From NCBI GenBank assembly GCA_030042915.1, contig JASHYS010000274.1, forward strand, positions 1-6,176: DNA of 6,176 nt, written 5' to 3'. Source of the DNA: Acidobacteriaceae bacterium (GTDB lineage: Bacteria > Acidobacteriota > Terriglobia > Terriglobales > Acidobacteriaceae). Under the pieces are notes generated by a model. The model ran no database searches. It had not been told where the DNA came from and worked only from the letters and a program-made list of their open reading frames with translations. Below, one piece after another: positions 1-4,614 of this stretch (within the stretch, counting starts at the first letter, position 1; each line of letters begins with the position of its first letter). The position numbers and the translations under genes were made by a program.

Positions 1-492
1 CAGCTCTTTCGCGAGCTCAAAGCCGTACACCAGCTATCGCCGGAATACGAAAGCTGGCTTTCCGCCGCTGCTATGCTCCGCGATACCGGCAAGTTCATTA
101 ATCACCAGGGCCATCATCGCCACACCCAGTACATCGTCTCCAGCTCAGAGATCTACGGCTACACGCAGTTGCAGCGCACCCTGGTCTCCGCCATCGCCCG
201 CTATCTGGGCAAAAGCCGGCCCCAGCCGGGCGATCGCGCCATGCGCAACATCCCCGCAGAAGAACACAAAAATGTCATCCGTGCCGTGGTGTTGCTGCGC
301 CTGGCCATGGCCCTCAACCAGGATCGCGCCAGCGACGTGTTGCGTGTGGGCGTGCGCGTCTATCCCAAGCGCGTTTATCTCGAGGTGCGCGCGGGGCGCA
401 CCGGCGCCGAGCTGGAGTTGTGGTCGTTGCGTAAAGAGGCCGGCTACTTCCGCGAGGTTTTCGGGCGCGAGCTTTTCGTCACGCTGGCGTAA
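1..492 (+). CDS. ppx: Ppx/GppA-family exopolyphosphatase, C-terminal part (5' end outside window)
   Basis: Frame 1 is open from the window edge to the TAA at 490-492 and gives 163 residues of a protein that starts upstream. Family members remove terminal phosphates from polyphosphate, or hydrolyse pppGpp, in the cytoplasm. The visible part is the C-terminal HD-like domain of the Ppx/GppA family. It shows the stretch LRDTGKFINHQGHHRH at about residues 26-41 and a second helical part with EHKNVIRAVVLLRLAMALNQ at about 88-107, followed by a small beta-rich end. Where many relatives have HD(I/V)G the protein reads RDTG; I believe this variant occurs in related soil bacteria, so I do not treat it as a defect. 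The N-terminal actin-like ATPase-fold domains that carry the active site are not in the window, so Ppx and GppA cannot be told apart. Its last 49 bases overlap the antisense sixA gene. Ppk1 at the other end of the window favours a polyphosphate role. Confidence 0.88.
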   Translation, partial: QLFRELKAVHQLSPEYESWLSAAAMLRDTGKFINHQGHHRHTQYIVSSSEIYGYTQLQRTLVSAIARYLGKSRPQPGDRAMRNIPAEEHKNVIRAVVLLRLAMALNQDRASDVLRVGVRVYPKRVYLEVRAGRTGAELELWSLRKEAGYFREVFGRELFVTLA

Positions 493-971
493 ATGGCCCG
501 CGCCGCGCGAGGATCGATCAGCCACTGCAACTGTGCCGGGTGCCGCTCCAGGTCCACGCGGGCAATGGCTCCCTTGCGCATGCGAATGCTCGATCCGCCG
601 TTGCCGCTCACCATGCGGCCCAGGAATTGAAACAGGTTGGGATTATGCCCCACCGCCAGAATGCCTTCGCGGTCGGCATACTTTTCCACCAGCCGCTGGA
701 AATCGGTATAACTGGCGTTCAATCCCAGCGCCTGGCTCACTTCCACCTCTTCGTCGTAACCCAGCTCATTGCCCACCAGCTGCGCAGTCTGCATCGCACG
801 TTTCAATGGGCTCGACACGATCACGTCCACCGGCGCCTTCACCGCGCTCAGCAGGCGTGCCATCAGCATGCACTGTTGCTTGCCCTCTTTAATAAGGCTC
901 CGCTTGCCGTCGAGAATGGGATTGCCGCGCGGCGTTCCCGCATCGGCGTGACGCATGAGGAAGAGAATCAT
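444..971 (-). CDS. sixA: SixA-like phosphohistidine phosphatase (histidine phosphatase superfamily)
   Basis: The 175-residue protein starts MILFLMRHADAG. The RHA signature lies at residues 7-9 with the presumed nucleophile His8. SSPLKRAMQTA at 53-63 supplies the phosphate-binding Arg58, and AVGHNPNL at 106-113 the second catalytic His109. The motif SSIRMRKGAIARVDL at 127-141 is characteristic of SixA. E. coli SixA (161 residues) removes phosphate from a phosphohistidine on phosphotransfer proteins; the substrate here is unknown. The ATG at 971 was chosen because the fold begins immediately at it. A longer version from a TTG at 1019 would add 16 residues unlike the family, and no strong Shine-Dalgarno precedes either start. 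The last 15 codons and the stop overlap the end of ppx on the other strand, and the basic Ser/Lys tail (SSRPKTSRK) lies beyond the conserved domain. It is divergent from the acetyltransferase gene. SixA-type genes are often found beside ppx/ppk genes, which fits here. Confidence 0.9.
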   Translation of the reverse strand: MILFLMRHADAGTPRGNPILDGKRSLIKEGKQQCMLMARLLSAVKAPVDVIVSSPLKRAMQTAQLVGNELGYDEEVEVSQALGLNASYTDFQRLVEKYADREGILAVGHNPNLFQFLGRMVSGNGGSSIRMRKGAIARVDLERHPAQLQWLIDPRAARAIYASVTKSSRPKTSRK

Positions 972-1016
972 AGGAACTACGTGGCGGGGAACTTCAGAGC
1001 TTCGCCGAACTCCTAG

Positions 1017-1049
1017 CAAATTCGATTTTAACAGATTCGTAACAATCCG
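1017..1049 (-). promoter_or_regulatory. AT-rich island, candidate sixA promoter region
   Basis: This short AT-rich stretch stands out in GC-rich surroundings. Read on the minus strand it contains TAAAAT (1030-1025), a good -10 match, which would start a transcript about 45 nt upstream of the sixA ATG. No convincing -35 hexamer lies 16-18 nt further upstream, so this is a weak call based on composition, position and one hexamer. Confidence 0.25.
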
Positions 1050-1080
1050 AAGCCCCCCTCATCCGCTTCAAGTCCGCCTC

Positions 1081-1120
1081 GTTCTTTTGCTCCCTTGCTC
1101 CTCTGTTCCCTCGCTTCTTG
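1081..1120. repeat. Pyrimidine tract with G every 8 nt (degenerate 8-bp tandem repeat, five units)
   Basis: The + strand has no A across these 40 bases. Guanines fall at 1081, 1089, 1097, 1105 and 1113, exactly 8 nt apart, each followed by seven pyrimidines, except that the fifth unit ends in a G at 1120. TTGCTCC occurs twice at the same 8-nt step (1087-1093 and 1095-1101). This looks like a decayed 8-bp tandem repeat, or a periodic binding or structural element. It lies between the divergent sixA and acetyltransferase genes; on the minus strand it is a polypurine tract in the far upstream region of sixA. Confidence 0.55.
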
Positions 1121-1134
1121 CCGGGGTCCCCGGC
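1120..1134. repeat. Perfect 15-bp palindrome (7-1-7)
   Basis: GCCGGGGTCCCCGGC is a perfect inverted repeat around T1127. It is directly followed by a second inverted repeat, GCGCGC (1133-1138) and GCGCGC (1146-1151), around a 7-nt AT-richer spacer. No T-run follows on either strand, so it is not a typical intrinsic terminator. It lies about 100 bp upstream of the acetyltransferase start and about 150 bp upstream of sixA, so an operator or DNA-structure role is possible but unproven. Confidence 0.4.
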
Positions 1135-1160
1135 GCGCGATTTGTGCGCGCTGCGGCGGC

Positions 1161-1187
1161 TTGTTCCCCGCCCTTTTGCGCTACACT
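1161..1187 (+). promoter_or_regulatory. Candidate promoter of the acetyltransferase gene
   Basis: TTGTTC (1161-1166) and TACACT (1182-1187) resemble -35 and -10 boxes, but the spacer is only 15 nt. Transcription would begin near 1193-1195, leaving a leader of about 43 nt before the ATG at 1237. The -10-like box has the better match and position; the -35 assignment is weak. Confidence 0.3.
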
Positions 1188-1236
1188 GGGACGTTCTCAT
1201 AAGTCAACCCAAACGATCGAAAGGGGGTTGAGGATC

Positions 1237-2190
1237 ATGGCTGCAAATCCCTCAATTCAGATTGATGCCTTGCATGAATCGGAACTGGTTGACGCGGGGC
1301 GCATTGCACGCCTGGCCTTCGGCACGTTTTTGGGGATACCCAATCCCACGGAATTCATGGGCGACCGGGACTTTGTAACGCCGCGCTGGCGTGCGCGCAA
1401 CACCAAGGCGCTGGCGGCGCGCGAGAATGGCAAACTGATCGGCTCCAATCTGGTCACCCGTTGGGGATCGTTCGCGTTCTTCGGGCCGCTGACTGTCTCG
1501 CCCGAGTACTGGGACCGCGGCGTCGCCCAGAAACTGCTCACTGAAACAATCAAAATCCTCGATGGCTGGGATGTGCGCTGGAGCGGCCTGTTCACCTTTG
1601 CGCACAGCCCCAAGCACGTGAGCTTGTATCAGAAATTCGGATACTGGCCGCGAGCTTTGACGGCGTTGATGAAACGCACCCCTGAGGCGCCCAAGTGGAC
1701 AGAGGAAAAGGGCGCCAGGATGCCGGTGCTGCTGTCTGCCTTGGCCGGAAGCGAGCGGCAGGAGGCAATTGAGGCCTGCGCCAGGCTGAGCGAAGCACTC
1801 GACAGCGGGCTCGACCTGAGCGAGGAGATTCGCGCGGTCCTCACCCTGCGCACTGGCGAAGTGGTGCTGACACACGGACGGCGCGGCCTCGACGCCTTTG
1901 CGGTCTGCATGCACGGCGCCGGCTCAGAGGGCGGCAAGAATCTGTGCTACGTAAAGTTCGGTGCGGCCACCAACGGCGATCGCTTCGATCGGCTCCTCGA
2001 TGCCATTGACGCGCTGGCGCTGGCGTGGCACGTTGACGTGGAGGCAGGCATGAGCCTGGCGTGCGAGGACGCGTACCAGAGGATGCGCACCCATGGATAT
2101 CGCCCGGTGACGTTCGGCGTGGCCATGCACCGGCCGCATGACGAGGGATTCAACCGGCCGCAGGCCTACGTGATCGGCGATTGGCGCTGA
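1237..2190 (+). CDS. GNAT-family N-acetyltransferase with a degenerate second GNAT lobe
   Basis: This 317-residue protein probably transfers an acetyl group from acetyl-CoA to an amine; the substrate is unknown. The N-terminal lobe (about residues 7-147) is a recognisable GNAT fold. The strand FFGPLTVSPEYWDRGVAQKL at 81-100 ends in the acetyl-CoA pyrophosphate loop (DRGVAQKL), and HSPKHVSLYQKFGYWPR at 123-139 matches the later GNAT motif with the typical Tyr-x-Lys-Phe-Gly-Tyr. The C-terminal part (about 200-300) looks like a second lobe: AYQRMRTHGYRPV at 279-291 resembles the first lobe's motif, but no intact R/Q-x-x-G-x-G/A loop precedes it. ATG 1237 was chosen because AAGGGGG (1221-1227) sits 9 nt upstream and the domain begins soon after. 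The frame is open back to 955, but that part is antisense to sixA and does not look like protein. It appears to be a single-gene unit, separated by 388 bp from the next gene. No signal peptide or membrane segment is seen, so it should be cytoplasmic. Confidence 0.83.
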   Translation: MAANPSIQIDALHESELVDAGRIARLAFGTFLGIPNPTEFMGDRDFVTPRWRARNTKALAARENGKLIGSNLVTRWGSFAFFGPLTVSPEYWDRGVAQKLLTETIKILDGWDVRWSGLFTFAHSPKHVSLYQKFGYWPRALTALMKRTPEAPKWTEEKGARMPVLLSALAGSERQEAIEACARLSEALDSGLDLSEEIRAVLTLRTGEVVLTHGRRGLDAFAVCMHGAGSEGGKNLCYVKFGAATNGDRFDRLLDAIDALALAWHVDVEAGMSLACEDAYQRMRTHGYRPVTFGVAMHRPHDEGFNRPQAYVIGDWR

Positions 2191-2236
2191 AGGCCGGCCG
2201 GAACCGCGTGGAGGCTGCCGAGGGCCCAGCCAAATG

Positions 2237-2274
2237 CTCGGCTCGGGAAACTCGCCGGGCCGGGCCCCGCCGAG
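2237..2274 (+). repeat. GC-rich inverted repeat downstream of the acetyltransferase gene
   Basis: CTCGGC (2237-2242) can pair with GCCGAG (2269-2274). The 26-nt interior can fold further through GGG (2257-2259) and CCC (2265-2267). It begins 46 bp after the acetyltransferase stop, a position that suits a transcription end. There is no T-run after the stem, so an intrinsic terminator is not supported. A factor-dependent terminator or a 3' mRNA-protecting hairpin is possible. Confidence 0.3.
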
Positions 2275-2406
2275 TGAAAGCACGCTATTGAAAATGAAGC
2301 TGCTTGCGCCGGACTTACCAAAGTTTTTCGGCCCCTCGTGGCGAGCCCTTTTTCCGGGCTAAGATGGGCGTAGAGCGGTCTCCCGTTCACAAGAAACCTT
2401 ATTTGA

Positions 2407-2573
2407 GTCCTGTGCAGCTTGAGCCTTCTTAGGCACGGACCAAAGCTTCTCATTCCCCAGTGAAAATCCATCGATCGCCGACACCCCCAAGTGCCTGGGG
2501 CCCCGGCGACGAAAGATGCATTGCCGTTGCAGGTTCGCCTGCCCGGCAAAGGGAGAATCGCCGAAAGGGTCGG
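2407..2573 (+). promoter_or_regulatory. Structured candidate 5' leader of the pseudokinase-TonB gene
   Basis: Several potential stem-loops follow one another in the non-coding region just before the gene. GTCC-T-GTGC (2407-2415) can pair with GCACGGAC (2433-2440), giving 8 bp with one bulged T. CGCCG (2476-2480) pairs with CGGCG (2504-2508), enclosing CCCC/GGGG (2484-2487 with 2497-2500). TTGCCG (2521-2526) pairs with CGGCAA (2544-2549), enclosing GCAGG/CCTGC closed by a TTCG tetraloop (2534-2537). Finally CCGA (2561-2564) pairs with TCGG (2570-2573), placing the Shine-Dalgarno AAGGG in the loop. I recognise no known riboswitch consensus. GC-rich DNA folds easily by chance, so the third hairpin is the strongest evidence. 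Position suggests control of translation or mRNA stability. The rest of the gene-free stretch 2191-2578 shows no other clear feature. Confidence 0.4.
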
Positions 2574-2578
2574 ATAAA

Positions 2579-4057
2579 ATGATTGAAATCATGGACGCGG
2601 CGGTAATTCGCGGCGATTGGGTAGGACACGTCGTAGACGACAAGTTTCCTCTCCTCCAATGGCTTGGTGGAAATGGCGCGAGCGGCGTATTTGCCACCGA
2701 GCTGCGGGATTCAGCAAAAGCGATCGTGAAGCTGGTGCCTGCCGATTCGGCAGAGGCTGAGTCGCGCATGAGGGCCTGGGCCGCGGCCGGCAGCCTCAAG
2801 CATCCCAACCTGATGCAGGTGTACACCTACGGGCGTTGCGAGATCGACGACATGCCGCTGGTGTACGTGGTCACGGAATCTGCCGACGAGGTTCTGGCCG
2901 AGATCTTGAAAGAGCGGCCGTTGACCACGCACGAGACGATGGAGCTGCTTGTCCCGAGCCTGGACGCGCTCGCGTATCTGCATGCCAGGGGATTTGTGCA
3001 CAGCCGTTTGAAGCCGGCCAACATCATGGCGTGCGGCGACCAGTTGAAGCTCTCAGCCGATGGCCTCGTCTTTATGGGCGCAAGGGGAAGAACATTTCTC
3101 GAGCCGTCCGTCTACGATGCGCCCGAGGCGGCGCAGGGACCGCTTGAGGCGGCGGCCGACGTGTGGTCGTTAGGCGTGACGCTGGTCGAGATGCTCACCC
3201 AGCAGGCACCGCATTGGGAGGGAACCATCACGTCGGAACCGGCCGTGCCCGAGTCGGTTCCGCAGCCATTTGCCGGCGTGGCACGGTCATGCCTGCGCAC
3301 CGATCCCACCAAGCGTTGTTCGATCGACGAAATCAAAGTGGAACTCGGCGTCACCAAGGCCAGACGGGAAGCGCTCCTCGTAGAAACGAAGACGCCAACT
3401 CCGTCGCACCGTCGCGCGGCCGTCATGCTGGCCCTCGCAGGTGTTCTTCTCGCGGCGCTTGCCATTTGGCGCGTGGTGGATCGGGGCCCGGCCAGGCAGG
3501 ATGAGCAGGCCACCGCCCCGCAGCCGGCCGCAACGCCGCTTCCAGCGCCTGCGCCGGCGCCAAAGCCGGCAAAGCAAGCGGCGCAAAAAACTGCGCCCAC
3601 CGCGGCGCCCGAACAAAAAGCGCCGTCCGCGCCTGCCGTTCAGGCGCCTGCTCCGCCTCCAGCTTCGGCGCAGGCTCCGGTCGCCACTGCGCCCCCACCG
3701 CCCGCTCCTGCACCCCCGTCCGTCACTGCGCGGCATTCTTCCTCGGGAGCTCTCGTGAAAGGCGCCGTAGCGCAGCAGGTTCAACCCGACGTGGCTGAAA
3801 AAGCCCTGAAGACAGTCACCGGACACCTGAGGGTGGCAGTCAGCGTGACAGTGGACGAAAGCGGCAACGTGACCGATGCAAACCTTGATACCGCAGGACC
3901 GAGCCAATACTTCGCCAACAAATCGCTGAGCGCCGCACAGCACTGGAAGTTCACTCCGCCGCAGGTAAACGGTCAAGCCGCGGCGAGCACGTGGATTCTG
4001 CATTTCGAGTTCACGCACGACGGCGTGAACGCGACCGCGGAGGAAACGGCTCCATAA
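2579..4057 (+). CDS. Membrane pseudokinase with TonB-like C-terminal domain
   Basis: A 492-residue protein. Residues about 20-260 form a Ser/Thr protein-kinase fold: glycine loop GGNGASGVF at 30-38, ATP-anchoring Lys51 in AIVKLV, APE at 181-183, DVWSLG at 194-199 and late-lobe RTDPTKR at 240-246. The catalytic-loop HRDLKPxN reads HSRLKPAN (141-148) and the DFG position reads ADG (160-162), so both catalytic aspartates are missing and phosphotransfer is unlikely. Residues 278-300 form one membrane helix preceded by an RR pair, which predicts the kinase fold inside the cell. A Pro/Ala-rich linker (about 302-385) can span the periplasm. The end (about 400-480; TVDESGNVTDANLD, AAQHWKFTPPQVNG) matches the TonB C-terminal family. 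ATG 2579 was chosen because GAAAGGG (2563-2569) lies 9 nt upstream and the kinase fold starts soon after. ATG 2591 is a possible later start, and 2516 would run through the leader hairpins. Inferred role: a transenvelope sensor or scaffold. Confidence 0.85.
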   Translation: MIEIMDAAVIRGDWVGHVVDDKFPLLQWLGGNGASGVFATELRDSAKAIVKLVPADSAEAESRMRAWAAAGSLKHPNLMQVYTYGRCEIDDMPLVYVVTESADEVLAEILKERPLTTHETMELLVPSLDALAYLHARGFVHSRLKPANIMACGDQLKLSADGLVFMGARGRTFLEPSVYDAPEAAQGPLEAAADVWSLGVTLVEMLTQQAPHWEGTITSEPAVPESVPQPFAGVARSCLRTDPTKRCSIDEIKVELGVTKARREALLVETKTPTPSHRRAAVMLALAGVLLAALAIWRVVDRGPARQDEQATAPQPAATPLPAPAPAPKPAKQAAQKTAPTAAPEQKAPSAPAVQAPAPPPASAQAPVATAPPPPAPAPPSVTARHSSSGALVKGAVAQQVQPDVAEKALKTVTGHLRVAVSVTVDESGNVTDANLDTAGPSQYFANKSLSAAQHWKFTPPQVNGQAAASTWILHFEFTHDGVNATAEETAP

Positions 4058-4068
4058 ATCCCCGGCCC

Positions 4069-4098
4069 TTGACACTCTGATCGCGCAACCGTCAGAAT
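4069..4098 (+). promoter_or_regulatory. Candidate sigma70-type promoter for the DUF4126 gene
   Basis: A perfect -35 hexamer TTGACA (4069-4074) is followed after 18 nt by CAGAAT (4093-4098), which matches the -10 consensus at four of six positions. Transcription would start near 4105, about 40 nt before the GTG start. It begins 12 bp after the preceding stop codon, so the gene may be transcribed separately from its upstream neighbour. Confidence 0.45.
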
Positions 4099-4134
4099 CT
4101 CACCGTTCGCAAAGCCCTCAGCTGCTTTCGCAAC

Positions 4135-4141
4135 GGGGAGG
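4135..4141 (+). promoter_or_regulatory. Shine-Dalgarno deciding a GTG start
   Basis: GGGGAGG ends 5 nt before the GTG at 4147. It is the strongest ribosome binding site seen in the window and supports the GTG as the true start. The next in-frame ATG (4270) would remove the first membrane segment. Confidence 0.7.
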
Positions 4142-4146
4142 ACGAA

Positions 4147-4608
4147 GTGCTTCTGATCTGCGCTTTCCTGGCCGGATTTGTCTCCGGACTTCGCACCTTT
4201 CTTGCATCCGCGATCGTCAGCTGGGGAGCACGCACGCGCATTTTCTCCGTCGCGGGCACGCCCCTGGCATGGATGGGCTTCTGGCTCACGCCCATCGTCC
4301 TCACGGCCCTCGAGCTTTTCGAACTGGTCTGGGACAAGCTTCCAATCGCCGGCAACCGCACGGCGCCGCGCCCCTTCACCGCCAGAATCTTAAGCGGAAG
4401 CTTGAGTGGCGCCACGTTGGGCGCGAGCGAGCACTCCATTCTCCTCGGTCTGTTGTTGGGAGCCGCCGGCGCGGTGGTCGGTACATTGACCGGAGCCGCG
4501 TGCCGCGCCAAACTGGCCTCGCTCTTCGGCCGTGACTGGCCCGCCGCTGTGCTTGAAGACCTCGCAGGGATCGGCGTTGCTCTCTTCGCCGTCCTGAGCC
4601 TCAAGTGA
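4147..4608 (+). CDS. DUF4126 family integral membrane protein
   Basis: A 153-residue hydrophobic protein with about four to five membrane segments, at roughly residues 3-26, 40-63, 82-93, 97-118 and 136-152. The family (DUF4126) is recognised from SGLRTFLASAIVSWGA at 13-28, the DKLP...NRTAPRPFTARILSGSLSGA pattern at 63-89 (Asp-Lys-Leu-Pro, then Arg-Thr-x-Pro-x-Pro, then a Gly/Ala/Ser-rich segment) and LEDLAGIG at 136-143 near the end. Its biochemical function is not known to me; family members are small inner-membrane proteins, and the length is normal. The start is a GTG with a strong Shine-Dalgarno and a promoter-like sequence upstream. It lies 89 bp after the pseudokinase-TonB gene on the same strand and converges on ppk1 with only 6 bp between the stops. 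A link to the polyphosphate genes is positional only. Confidence 0.85.
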   Translation: MLLICAFLAGFVSGLRTFLASAIVSWGARTRIFSVAGTPLAWMGFWLTPIVLTALELFELVWDKLPIAGNRTAPRPFTARILSGSLSGATLGASEHSILLGLLLGAAGAVVGTLTGAACRAKLASLFGRDWPAAVLEDLAGIGVALFAVLSLK

Positions 4609-4614
4609 ATTGAT

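Noticed and set aside
272..892. 206-codon plus-strand frame across the ppx end and sixA
   Set aside because: Pro/Arg/Ser/Cys-rich out-of-frame reading; ppx and sixA account for both strands here.
955..1236. N-terminal extension of the acetyltransferase frame back to 955
   Set aside because: It begins inside sixA on the opposite strand, runs through the pyrimidine tract and palindrome, lacks protein-like composition, and the ATG at 1237 has a well-placed Shine-Dalgarno.
2344..2360. AGCCC/GGGCT hairpin as a terminator
   Set aside because: The T-run is in the loop, not after the stem, and the stem is only 5 bp.
2360..2365. TAAGAT as a -10 box for the pseudokinase-TonB gene
   Set aside because: No acceptable -35 hexamer lies 16-18 nt upstream, and the site overlaps a small AGCCC/GGGCT hairpin. 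A promoter must exist somewhere in 2191-2578, but I cannot place it.
2516..2578. Earlier ATG for the pseudokinase-TonB gene
   Set aside because: It would translate the leader hairpins into a Cys/Arg/Lys-rich stretch unlike a kinase N-terminus. ATG 2579 has GAAAGGG at a suitable distance.
3287..4075. 262-codon open frame on the minus strand across the Pro/Ala linker
   Set aside because: Arg/Gly-rich shadow of the GC-rich linker and TonB coding sequence. The plus-strand frame has clear kinase and TonB motifs.
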